Shown here piece by piece: positions 24,670-32,032 of a stretch of 64,000 nt of DNA. The notes under the pieces are model-generated. The model was not told where the DNA came from and did no database searches. It saw only the letters and a list, made by a program, of their open reading frames with translations. A program made the translations under genes and the position numbers. Origin of the DNA: DATLXU01 sp035575515. Lineage in GTDB: Bacteria; Acidobacteriota; Blastocatellia; UBA7656. The stretch is taken from the NCBI GenBank assembly GCA_035575515.1, contig DATLXU010000067.1, forward strand, positions 7,020-71,019. The letters run 5' to 3'. The first letter of the stretch is position 1; the number at the start of each line of letters is the position of its first letter.

Positions 24670-24996
24670 GTGAGCGAAAGCTATTCGGTTTTAATCATCG
24701 AGATGTCGCGCTACATGGATGAAGAAGGCGAGCGCGAGGTGCGCGGCTTTGCGACGTTGGAGCTTGCGCGCGAGTTCGCGCAGCGATGGGTTAGAGATTC
24801 GCTCGAAGAACAGCGCAGGCCCGGCCAAAGCTGCGAGCAGTTGCGCAAGATGTGGCTGATGTTCGGCGACGATGCCGTAGTCATCGGCGGCGCAAGTTAT
24901 GCCGCATCGGACGAGTTGGATTATTTCATCGCCAACCCCGCGACTCGCGAAGAGCGCGATTGGCAATCAATCAAAGAGAGGGCCGGGATTAAATAG
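24670..24996 (+). CDS. small conserved-looking protein of unknown function
   Basis: 108 residues from GTG 24670; a longer frame from TTG 24613 is less likely. The order is beta strand (YSVLIIEMSRYM), acidic turn, helix (FATLELAREFAQRWVRDSLEEQR), then a strand-rich end (LMFGDDAVVIGG) and a helical tail. This looks like a small alpha/beta domain, compact and soluble. I do not recognise the family. It stands alone between the NTF2-like gene (divergent) and the YbaK-type gene. Confidence 0.6.
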   Translation: MSESYSVLIIEMSRYMDEEGEREVRGFATLELAREFAQRWVRDSLEEQRRPGQSCEQLRKMWLMFGDDAVVIGGASYAASDELDYFIANPATREERDWQSIKERAGIK

Positions 24997-25051
24997 ATTC
25001 GCCGACAGCCATCAATTCCCTCGATCAAATTGCTGCGTTAGAATTGAAGTG

Positions 25052-25549
25052 ATGGCTAAAGAGAAGATTGATTATCCGATAACTCCAGCCGTGCGCGCGC
25101 TCAGAGAAAAGAAGATCGAGTTCGCGCCGCACCTCTACGCGTACAAAGAGCACGGCGGCACTCGGCATTCAGCCGCAGAGCTTGGCGTGGATGAACATTC
25201 AGTCATCAAGACTCTCGTGATGGAAACCGATTCGCGCGAGCCGCTTATTATATTGATGCACGGCGACCGCGAAGTTTCCACGAAAGAGCTTGCGCGAGCA
25301 CTCGGAGTAAAGACGGTCTTGCCCTGCTCGCCCGACACGGCACAAAAGCACACTGGCTACATGGTCGGCGGGACAAGCCCGTTCGGCACGCGCAAGCGTT
25401 TGCCGGTTTATGCCGAGAAGACGATTTTCGATCTGCCGCGCATCTTCATCAACGGCGGCAAGCGCGGCTTTCTCGTCGAGATTGATCCGAAAGATTTGCG
25501 AGCCGCGCTCGATGTGAAAGAAGTCGACGTGGCGATAGCGCAGCATTGA
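25052..25549 (+). CDS. YbaK/EbsC-type aminoacyl-tRNA deacylase
   Basis: 165 residues. A YbaK-fold protein: TPAVRALREKKIEFAPHLY, HSAAELGVDEHSVIKTLV, then LIILMHGDREVSTKELARAL, GYMVGGTSPFGTRKRLPVY and RIFINGGKRGFLVEIDP. The conserved Lys in VIKTL and the GGxSPFG loop are the features of Cys-tRNA(Pro) deacylase (YbaK), which removes Cys mis-attached to tRNA(Pro). An upstream in-frame extension was rejected because ATG 25052 starts at the family N-terminus. pdxH follows after 34 bp. Confidence 0.9.
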   Translation: MAKEKIDYPITPAVRALREKKIEFAPHLYAYKEHGGTRHSAAELGVDEHSVIKTLVMETDSREPLIILMHGDREVSTKELARALGVKTVLPCSPDTAQKHTGYMVGGTSPFGTRKRLPVYAEKTIFDLPRIFINGGKRGFLVEIDPKDLRAALDVKEVDVAIAQH

Positions 25550-25583
25550 AGCTAAGGATTGATTGTGGGAAGAGACTGATTGC

Positions 25584-26216
25584 ATGGCTGAACTGAACAG
25601 AGATTATTCGCAACCGCCTTTGCGCAAGAGCGACGTTGACCCGAACCCGCTTGTGGAATTTCAGAAATGGTTCAATCGAGCAATTGAGGTCGTGCCGATT
25701 TTGCCGAACGCGATGACGCTTGCGACGGCGACGCGCGACGGCGTGCCTTCGGCGCGAACTGTGCTGCTTAAAGATTACGATGAGCGTGGATTCGTTTTTT
25801 ACACGAACTACGACAGCCAAAAAGCGAAGGAGTTGGAAGAAAATCCGGTGGCGACGCTGCTTTTCTACTGGCCTGAGCTTGAGCGTCAGGTGCGCATCAC
25901 TGGCCGCGCGACGCGAACTACGCGCGAAGAATCGGAAGAGTATTTTCGCACGCGCCCGCGAGACAGCCAGCTCAGCGCGTGGGCGTCGCGACAAAGCGAA
26001 GTCATTGCGAGCCGCGAGGTTTTGCAGAATAAGATGGCCGAGTTAGTCGCTGAGTACGAAGGCCGCGAAGTTCCGCTGCCGCCGAACTGGGGCGGCTACC
26101 GCGTCGCGGCTGAGGTGATAGAATTCTGGCAGGGCCGACCGAGCCGCCTGCACGACCGATTGCGCTACACACGACAGAGCGACGGCGAGTGGCTGATTGA
26201 GAGATTGTCGCCTTGA
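25584..26216 (+). CDS. pdxH: pyridoxamine 5-phosphate oxidase
   Basis: 210 residues. FMN enzyme that oxidises pyridoxine or pyridoxamine phosphate to PLP. Family features: NAMTLATATRDGVPSARTVLLK, FVFYTNYDSQKAKELEENP, VRITGRATRT, DSQLSAWASRQSEVI, PPNWGGYRV and the signature near the C-terminus IEFWQGRPSRLHDR. Start at ATG 25584 after GGAAGAGACTGATTGC; an ATG-like start at 25563 would add seven residues. Length is normal. It ends 260 bp before the Complex I operon. Confidence 0.95.
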   Translation: MAELNRDYSQPPLRKSDVDPNPLVEFQKWFNRAIEVVPILPNAMTLATATRDGVPSARTVLLKDYDERGFVFYTNYDSQKAKELEENPVATLLFYWPELERQVRITGRATRTTREESEEYFRTRPRDSQLSAWASRQSEVIASREVLQNKMAELVAEYEGREVPLPPNWGGYRVAAEVIEFWQGRPSRLHDRLRYTRQSDGEWLIERLSP

Positions 26217-26262
26217 GTGAATAGCTCATCGTCTCCTGCCAGAATCCGAGGTCGTTATTGGA

Positions 26263-26354
26263 TTGACAAGAAGCGGCTTGAAGTTATCCACTTTCATTTC
26301 GCACACGCGGTCGGCCCGCGCAGATTGACAACTTTTTCAAGCGTATGCTAAAAG
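26263..26354 (+). promoter_or_regulatory. putative promoters of the nuo operon
   Basis: Two perfect TTGACA hexamers, at 26263-26268 and 26325-26330. The second is followed, after 18 bp, by TAAAAG at 26349-26354 with an extended TG at 26346-26347. The first has only TATCCA about 16 bp downstream. The leader to nuoC would be over 100 nt. Confidence 0.45.
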
Positions 26355-26478
26355 CAATCGAGGCAAGGGACTTTGGTTCTTTTTCGGCAGCATTTCTTTT
26401 CTCAGAGCAGTCACAGTCGTCAATATAAGTCTCAGCGCATCGTGAGCGTGTTTGCGCACGGCATATTCGAGTCACGCA

Positions 26479-27555
26479 ATGGCAGACGAAACTAAAGATA
26501 AATCAACGAGCGAGACGGAGAACAAATCGCGCGATGTTGAGCAAACGGAATCAGCTCAACCAAACAAATCATCTAGCGATGCGGATAAAGCTCAAGAAAT
26601 CGCATCTCGCGCCGATTCAAATGAAACAATAGGGGCCGATGTGCCTGAAAAAGCGAAGCCGCTTCCGCCCGAAGCCGGTTCGGTTTCGCCCGCCGATGAG
26701 ATTGAGTCGAAAGCCAAAGTCTCGCTGCCTCCTGAAGAAAAGCTCAAGACCGAAGCGAAGGACGAAGCCGCGCTGCCCGGCGTTGAAAAGCCTTCGCTGA
26801 CTCCGACAGTCGAGGGCGCGTCGGAAAAGGGCGAGCCTGCGGCCCCTGAGAAAGTTGAGCCAAGTGCGCCCGAAGCGGGCGCGCCAGCGCCGAAACCAAC
26901 GCCGCCGCGAGCGCCCGCTGCCGGAAAGCCCGCTCCCCCGAAAGCGGCTCCCGCTGCCGGTCACAAGCCAGCCGCCCCGCCGCGCAAAGGGCCGGAGATT
27001 ACGACCGAAATCACAGGCGACCCGTTTATTGATAGAATCAAGCAGCGCTTCGGTGACGCTATCACGGAAGCAGTCGCGACGCTCGGCCAGCAGATTCTTC
27101 GCGTGAAGAAAGACGCTTACCTTGAGCTTTGCCGCTACTTGCGCGATGACGAAGAGTTCCCTTTCGATATGTGCACGGACCTGACGGCGATTCACTGGCC
27201 CGAGCGCGCGGGACAGGAGTTCGATGTTGTCTTGTTGCTTTATTCAGTGGCGAAGAATCGTCGCCTGCGCGTCAAGGTCGGGCTTGCAGACGGCGATGCG
27301 TGTCCGAGCGTCACTTCAATATGGGAAGGCGCGAACTGGATGGAGCGCGAAGTCTTCGACATGTTCGGCGTTAAATTCGACGGCCATCCTGACCTGCGGC
27401 GGATACTGCTGCCGGAGGACTGGCCCGGCCATCCGCTTCGCAAAGAGTATCCGATTGAGTATCGCGACAACGAATGGACAGACAAGCACCTTGAGTACCG
27501 CGAGATTGATTACGACACGAGCTTGATTGATGTGAAGTACGCGGAACGGAGATAG
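26479..27555 (+). CDS. nuoC: NADH-quinone oxidoreductase subunit C with long low-complexity N-terminus
   Basis: 358 residues, about twice the usual NuoC. Residues 1-175 are acidic then Pro/Ala/Lys-rich (for example APAPKPTPPRAPAAGKPAPP) and probably disordered. The NuoC (30-kDa) domain follows: DRIKQRFGDAITEAVATLGQ, EEFPFDMCTDLTAIHWPER, and the signature SIWEGANWMEREVFDMFGV with FDGHPDLRRILLPEDWPGHP. NuoC belongs to the peripheral arm, bridging NuoB and NuoD. Here it is the first gene of the cluster and is not fused to NuoD. ATG 26479 is used; no strong ribosome site is present. The extension is not part of a known NuoC fold. Confidence 0.93.
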   Translation: MADETKDKSTSETENKSRDVEQTESAQPNKSSSDADKAQEIASRADSNETIGADVPEKAKPLPPEAGSVSPADEIESKAKVSLPPEEKLKTEAKDEAALPGVEKPSLTPTVEGASEKGEPAAPEKVEPSAPEAGAPAPKPTPPRAPAAGKPAPPKAAPAAGHKPAAPPRKGPEITTEITGDPFIDRIKQRFGDAITEAVATLGQQILRVKKDAYLELCRYLRDDEEFPFDMCTDLTAIHWPERAGQEFDVVLLLYSVAKNRRLRVKVGLADGDACPSVTSIWEGANWMEREVFDMFGVKFDGHPDLRRILLPEDWPGHPLRKEYPIEYRDNEWTDKHLEYREIDYDTSLIDVKYAERR

Positions 27556-27557
27556 TG

Positions 27558-27647
27558 GTCAGAAGTCAGAGGTCAGGGAACAGGGATAGAAAGCAGAAGA
27601 ATCTGTTTTACCCTGACCCCTGACCCCCTGACCCCCGACCCCTGTGA
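27558..27647. repeat. STRR-like inverted heptamer element between nuoC and nuoD
   Basis: Left arm GTCAGAA, GTCAGAG, GTCAGGG, AACAGGG (27558-27585). Right arm CCCTGAC, CCCTGAC, then 8-bp CCCCTGAC and CCCCCGAC (27611-27640). A long hairpin could form within the operon mRNA. Confidence 0.85.
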
Positions 27648-27652
27648 GGAAT

Positions 27653-28786
27653 ATGCAAGAGCAGGGATTGACGAAGCCGCAAGAAACCCTCTTCGATGCC
27701 GAAGAGATGATTCTCAACATGGGTCCGCAGCATCCTTCTACTCACGGAGTGCTGCGCGTTATCCTCAAGCTCGACGGCGAAACCGTCCGTGACCTCGACT
27801 GCGACATCGGTTATCTCCATCGCGGCGTTGAGAAGATCGCTGAAAACGACACCTATGCAATGATAACGCCTTACTGGGACCGACTAGATTACGTCGCCGC
27901 AGTCTCGAACGATCTCTGCTACGTCGAAGCCGTCGAAAAACTCCTTCAGGTCGAAGTTCCCAAGCGAGCCGAATACCTGCGCGTCATCCTCACAGAGCTT
28001 CAGCGCATTGCGTCGCACCTGCTCTGGTTGGGCACGCACGCGATGGACATAGGCGCGGTCACGGTTCTGCTTTATTGCTTCCGCGAGCGCGAAGAGATTC
28101 TGAAAATCTTCGAGGACTTCATAGGTGCGCGGCTCACGGCTCATGCGTTCCGTATCGGAGGACTCTGGTGGGACGCTTACCCTGAGTTTGAAACTCGCGT
28201 GCGCGAATTCTTGAAGATACTTCCGGGCCGCATAGAGGAGTACGAAACGCTTCTGAACGCGAACCGCATCTGGCTGCAACGCACGGTCGGCATCGGCATC
28301 ATCACCGCAGAAGACGCAATCAACATGAGCCTTACGGGACCGTGCCTGCGCGGGTCGGGCGTGAAGTATGACGTGCGCAAAGCGACGCCTTATTCGGCTT
28401 ATTCCGATTTTAATTTCGAGATACCGATAGGCGAAAACGGCGACACGTATGACCGCTACCTTGTGCGCATGGAAGAGATTAAACAGTCGGCAATCATAAT
28501 CGAGCAGGCGCTGGACGGATTGCCGGAAGGGCCTGTGATGGCGAAGGTGCCGAAGATAATCAAGCCGCCCGTAGGCGAAGTCTATCATTCGATAGAAGGG
28601 CCGAAGGGCGAGCTTGGCGCTTATCTTGTGAGCGACGGCACGGGCAAGCCTTATCGAATGCGCATCCGTCCGCCGTCATACATCAACCTGCAATCGCTCA
28701 AGAAGATGTCTGTCGGCCATCTCGTTGCAGACGTTGTCGCAATCATCGGCACGATTGACATCGTGCTGGGCGAAGTTGATAGATAG
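27653..28786 (+). CDS. nuoD: NADH-quinone oxidoreductase subunit D
   Basis: 377 residues. The 49-kDa subunit forms most of the quinone-binding pocket. Signature stretches: NMGPQHPSTHGVLRVILKLDGE with the conserved HPSTHG, IGYLHRGVEK, ASHLLWLGTHAMDIGA, LTGPCLRGSGVKYDVRK and the C-terminal RIRPPSYINLQSLKKMSVGH, ending DIVLGEVDR as usual. The GTG at 27644 is an alternative start; ATG 27653 follows GTGAGGAAT closely. Preceded by a heptamer element, so ribosome access may be affected by the hairpin. Confidence 0.97.
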   Translation: MQEQGLTKPQETLFDAEEMILNMGPQHPSTHGVLRVILKLDGETVRDLDCDIGYLHRGVEKIAENDTYAMITPYWDRLDYVAAVSNDLCYVEAVEKLLQVEVPKRAEYLRVILTELQRIASHLLWLGTHAMDIGAVTVLLYCFREREEILKIFEDFIGARLTAHAFRIGGLWWDAYPEFETRVREFLKILPGRIEEYETLLNANRIWLQRTVGIGIITAEDAINMSLTGPCLRGSGVKYDVRKATPYSAYSDFNFEIPIGENGDTYDRYLVRMEEIKQSAIIIEQALDGLPEGPVMAKVPKIIKPPVGEVYHSIEGPKGELGAYLVSDGTGKPYRMRIRPPSYINLQSLKKMSVGHLVADVVAIIGTIDIVLGEVDR

Positions 28787-28808
28787 CTGAACGCTTTGAA
28801 TTAACGCC

Positions 28809-30164
28809 ATGCAATCTTTTCTAGCAATCCTGATGATAGTCGCGCCCGACTGGGTTCGGCGCTTAACGGGCGAACGACAGCCCAACGTCTTCTGGTCAGA
28901 ATACATCGTCTGGCCGATCATTCAAATCATCATCGTGCTGTTCATCGTGCTGACGATTGTCGCCTACCTCGTTTACATGGAGCGCAAAGTTTCGGCCTTC
29001 ATGCAGGCGCGGCTCGGTCCCATGCGCGTCGGCCCGTGGGGACTCTTGCAGCCTGCAGCCGACGGATTGAAGCTGCTTCTCAAAGAAGACATCATCCCGC
29101 TGAAAGCCGACCGCGCTGTCTTTATGATCGCACCCATCATCTGCGTGGCTGCCGCGCTCGTCGTTCTGTCAGTTATCCCGTGGGGCGCGGCGTGGGCGAC
29201 GATTGCAAACATCAACATCGGATTATTATTCATCCTCGCCGTCTCGTCGGTAGGCGTGCTGGGACTCGTGCTCGCGGGTTGGGCGTCAAACTCGAAATAC
29301 TCTTTGCTCGGCGCGCTGCGCTCGTCGGCACAGATGGTGAGCTACGAAGTCGGCATGGGACTTTCGATAATCGGCGCGCTGATGTTCGCGCGAACGCTTT
29401 CGATGTCAGGCATAGTTGACGCGCAGCAGGCCGACGGCATCTGGTACGTCTTCTTTCAACCGCTCGGCTTCTTGATTTACCTTACGAGCGCGCTCGGTGA
29501 AACCAACCGCGCGCCGTTCGATCTGCCCGAAGCCGAATCCGAACTCGTCGCCGGTTATCACACTGAATACTCAGGCTTTCGCTGGGCGCTGTTTTTCATG
29601 GCTGAGTATTCGGCGATGATAGTGACTGCGGCGGTCGCGGTGACGCTCTTTTTAGGCGGCTGGCATTTTCCGGGACTCGATTGGATAAGAACAAACGCGG
29701 GCGAAACGCTCTTTGTGCTTCTGAGCGTCTTCGTTTTCGCCGCGAAGGTCTTCGCTCTCATTTATGCTTACATGTGGTTCCGCTGGACGTGGCCGCGCTA
29801 TCGCTACGACCAGTTGATGGAGCTTGGCTGGAAATGGATGATACCGGCGGGGCTTGCTAATATAGTATTAACGGGCGTCTGGTACGTCCTGGCTCTGCCG
29901 AAATCGCAGGGCGGCTTGCTCGACCTGATGCATCAGGAGAGCGGGCGGCTCGTGCCGAACAAGTATGCGGGCATCATCTACTTCATCGTCACCGGCGCGC
30001 TTGTTACCGTCCCGATAGTCTGGGGAGTGCTTGCGGCGATCAATCGCCGGTCGCGCGACTTCAACCTGCACGAGCAGCGCCAGCTTCAAATTCAACTCCG
30101 CCGCGAGCGATTGGAAAAGATGCTTCAGGAGCGCGCAGAGCCGCAGACGGCACAGCAGAGTTAG
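28809..30164 (+). CDS. nuoH: NADH-quinone oxidoreductase subunit H
   Basis: 451 residues. Membrane subunit at the junction with the peripheral arm, forming the quinone entry. Eight or nine membrane helices. The conserved loop YMERKVSAFMQARLGPMRVG and the acidic motif GETNRAPFDLPEAESELVAG are intact, as is the end FRWTWPRYRYDQLMELGWK. A longer than usual C-terminus adds one more segment and a basic/Gln-rich tail (HEQRQLQIQLRRERLEKML). It follows nuoD after 22 bp. Confidence 0.97.
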   Translation: MQSFLAILMIVAPDWVRRLTGERQPNVFWSEYIVWPIIQIIIVLFIVLTIVAYLVYMERKVSAFMQARLGPMRVGPWGLLQPAADGLKLLLKEDIIPLKADRAVFMIAPIICVAAALVVLSVIPWGAAWATIANINIGLLFILAVSSVGVLGLVLAGWASNSKYSLLGALRSSAQMVSYEVGMGLSIIGALMFARTLSMSGIVDAQQADGIWYVFFQPLGFLIYLTSALGETNRAPFDLPEAESELVAGYHTEYSGFRWALFFMAEYSAMIVTAAVAVTLFLGGWHFPGLDWIRTNAGETLFVLLSVFVFAAKVFALIYAYMWFRWTWPRYRYDQLMELGWKWMIPAGLANIVLTGVWYVLALPKSQGGLLDLMHQESGRLVPNKYAGIIYFIVTGALVTVPIVWGVLAAINRRSRDFNLHEQRQLQIQLRRERLEKMLQERAEPQTAQQS

Positions 30165-30214
30165 CAATTATTCGATTTGAGATTTAAGATTTAAAATCTC
30201 AAGACAGGTGATTT

Positions 30215-30760
30215 ATGCCAGCAGTAACAACGCCAGCAAAGAAGCGAACCATCGGGCAGATAATCAGGCGACTCTTGTTGCTCGATCTGTTCAAAGGTCT
30301 CGCCGTAACGTTCAAGTATAACGCTCGCGCATTTGTTGAGCCGCGCGACGGCGGTAATCCCAATCAGGCGATTTACACCGAGCAGTACCCGCTTGAGCCT
30401 GCGCGAGTCTCGGAAAGATTTCGCGGCGCGCCGCGACTCAATCTCGACCCTGAAACGGGCGGCACGCTCTGCATCGCGTGCGACCTGTGCGCGCTGGCCT
30501 GCCCGGTTGATTGCATCGAAGTCGGCTCGATCCGCCGCGAAGTGCGCGACGGCGACAAGGTGAACAAGAAGAAAGTGCTGACGACTTTCACCTTCGACAC
30601 ATCGCGCTGCATGTTCTGCAATCTCTGCTCGGAGGCGTGTCCGACAGATTGCCTTGAGCTTACTCAGAGTTTTGAATTAGCGGTCTATCACCGCTCAGGT
30701 TTTCGCTGGGATCGCGAGATGCTCGAAAAGGGCATCAATTACGTTCGCTATACACGCTAG
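30215..30760 (+). CDS. nuoI: NADH-quinone oxidoreductase subunit I
   Basis: 181 residues. Holds clusters N6a and N6b in the peripheral arm. Two ferredoxin-like motifs are visible: CIACDLCALACPVDC and CMFCNLCSEACPTDC, both full CxxCxxCxxxC. The N-terminal amphipathic part (FKGLAVTFKY) contacts NuoH. The region between the clusters (RREVRDGDKVNKKKVLTTF) is slightly longer than in E. coli. AGGTGATTT precedes the ATG. The stop codon TAG lies inside the first heptamer of the next repeat element. Confidence 0.97.
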   Translation: MPAVTTPAKKRTIGQIIRRLLLLDLFKGLAVTFKYNARAFVEPRDGGNPNQAIYTEQYPLEPARVSERFRGAPRLNLDPETGGTLCIACDLCALACPVDCIEVGSIRREVRDGDKVNKKKVLTTFTFDTSRCMFCNLCSEACPTDCLELTQSFELAVYHRSGFRWDREMLEKGINYVRYTR

Positions 30761-30867
30761 GAGCTAGGGGCCAGGGGGCTAGGGGCTGGGAGTCAGTGGA
30801 TTTGAGATTTGAGATTTCAAATTTGAAATTCATCCGACCCTGACCCCCGGCCCCCAACCCCTGACCC
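30756..30867. repeat. STRR-like element, two nested unit types, between nuoI and nuoJ
   Basis: Outer left arm GCTAGGA, GCTAGGG, GCCAGGGG, GCTAGGG, GCTGGGA (30756-30791), beginning inside the nuoI stop. The outer right arm near 30837-30867 reads CCCTGACCCCCGGCCCCC and further C-rich units. In the loop is a second array GATTTGA, GATTTGA, GATTTCA, AATTTGA, AATTC (30799-30831) that is itself palindromic. Confidence 0.85.
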
Positions 30868-30881
30868 CGTGCCGGAGGCAC

Positions 30882-31478
30882 ATGCAACTACACGGGTGGG
30901 AAGCAATCCTGTTTTACGCGCTAGCCATCATGACTTTGTTCATGGCGGTCTTCGTCGTGACGGCGCGCGTTGCGGTTCACTCGGCGCTCTTTTTGATCTC
31001 GACGCTTGTCAACGTCGCGCTGCTGTTCATATTGCTGCGCGCCGAGTTCGTTGCGGGCGTTCAGATACTCGTTTACGTCGGCGGCGTGATGGTGCTGTTT
31101 TTATTTGTCATCATGCTCGTTCAGACTCGCGCCGAAGAGGAAGCGCGCGTGCGGCTCTACACGGGTCAGACGTGGCCTGCGGTGATAATCGCGCTGCTGC
31201 TTGCCGTCGCGTTTTATTTTGCGATGAACCCTGCGCAATCGGCTTTTCGCCCGGCTGAAGTCGCAGCAGCAACCGCCACTCAAGCGCCGCCTGAAACGGG
31301 CGAGCGCGTTCAAGCGGGCGCGGGCCAGAACATCTCCAGAGACACGCAGACCGTCGGCCACGCGCTCTACACCGACGCGGCTCTGCCTTTTGAAGTCGCG
31401 TCCTTGCTGCTGCTCGTTGCAATGATAGGCGCGGTGCTGTTGGCGCGCGGAACGAAGCAAGAGAAATATTATGAGTAA
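30882..31478 (+). CDS. nuoJ: NADH-quinone oxidoreductase subunit J
   Basis: 198 residues. Membrane subunit with five helices; its TM3 takes part in the conformational switch. Recognisable are ALAIMTLFMAVFVVTARVAV, LLRAEFVAGVQILVYVGGVM and VLFLFVIMLV, the hallmark VQxLVYVGAxxVL-type segment. An Ala/Thr/Pro-rich loop (about residues 118-160) precedes the last helix (FEVASLLLLVAMIGAVLLA). GCCGGAGGCAC gives a good ribosome site. nuoK follows after 17 bp. Confidence 0.95.
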   Translation: MQLHGWEAILFYALAIMTLFMAVFVVTARVAVHSALFLISTLVNVALLFILLRAEFVAGVQILVYVGGVMVLFLFVIMLVQTRAEEEARVRLYTGQTWPAVIIALLLAVAFYFAMNPAQSAFRPAEVAAATATQAPPETGERVQAGAGQNISRDTQTVGHALYTDAALPFEVASLLLLVAMIGAVLLARGTKQEKYYE

Positions 31479-31495
31479 TAACTGAGGGGGACGTT

Positions 31496-31939
31496 GTGAA
31501 TAGCTTACTGATGGGCGCATTAGCCTACGCCGCTCCGCTGCTCTTGCAGGCCCAGCAGCAACAATCGGCCCTGAAACGATTCGAGCCTACGCTCATCAAC
31601 TTTTTGATGTTGAGCTTTCTGCTTTTCGTCGTCGGCGTAGCGGGCGTGCTGTCGCGACGCAACATCATCATCATCTTCATGTCAATCGAGCTGATACTGA
31701 ACGCGGTCAATCTGAACCTGATTGCGTTCTCGCGCTACTTGCAACTCAACGAGCAGTCGCTCAACGCTCAGTTTCAAGCTTCAGGCGTCACGGTGAACCC
31801 GCTGGCCGGGCCTGTCTTTACTGTCTTCATAATCGTCGTCGCAGCAGCAGAAGCAGCCGTAGGTCTTGGCATCGTCATAGCAATGTTCCGCAATCGCGAA
31901 ACGGTCGCGATTGACGAGATTGATATGTTGAAGTGGTAA
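31496..31939 (+). CDS. nuoK: NADH-quinone oxidoreductase subunit K
   Basis: 147 residues (family about 100). Start GTG 31496 after GGGGGACGTT. The extra 30 residues at the N-terminus (MGALAYAAPLLLQAQQQQS) could be an additional membrane segment or a short signal-like piece. The conserved core then reads LLFVVGVAGVLSRRNIIIIFMSIELILNAVNLNLIAFSR cut at the helix ends, with the key Glu in SIELILNAVN. The final helix has FTVFIIVVAAAEAAVGLGIV with the second Glu. Both membrane glutamates for proton transfer are present. Confidence 0.95.
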   Translation: MNSLLMGALAYAAPLLLQAQQQQSALKRFEPTLINFLMLSFLLFVVGVAGVLSRRNIIIIFMSIELILNAVNLNLIAFSRYLQLNEQSLNAQFQASGVTVNPLAGPVFTVFIIVVAAAEAAVGLGIVIAMFRNRETVAIDEIDMLKW

Positions 31940-32032
31940 TCATTTGTCATTGGTCATTTGTCCCTTGTCCTTTGTTTATTCTTTAAGGACAAGCGAGCAA
32001 ATGACCAATGACAAGTGACCAATGACAAATTT
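31940..32032. repeat. STRR-like element filling the nuoK/nuoL gap
   Basis: Left arm TCATTTG, TCATTGG, TCATTTG, TCCCTTG, TCCTTTG (31940-31974). Right arm CAAATGA, CCAATGA, CAAGTGA, CCAATGA, CAAATTT (31998-32032). The last unit ends at the base before the nuoL ATG, so no Shine-Dalgarno remains. Confidence 0.9.

Noticed and set aside
26617..27195. 192-residue minus-strand open frame with RRWRRF-like repeats
   Set aside because: Antisense image of the low-complexity NuoC N-terminus; composition explains the open frame.
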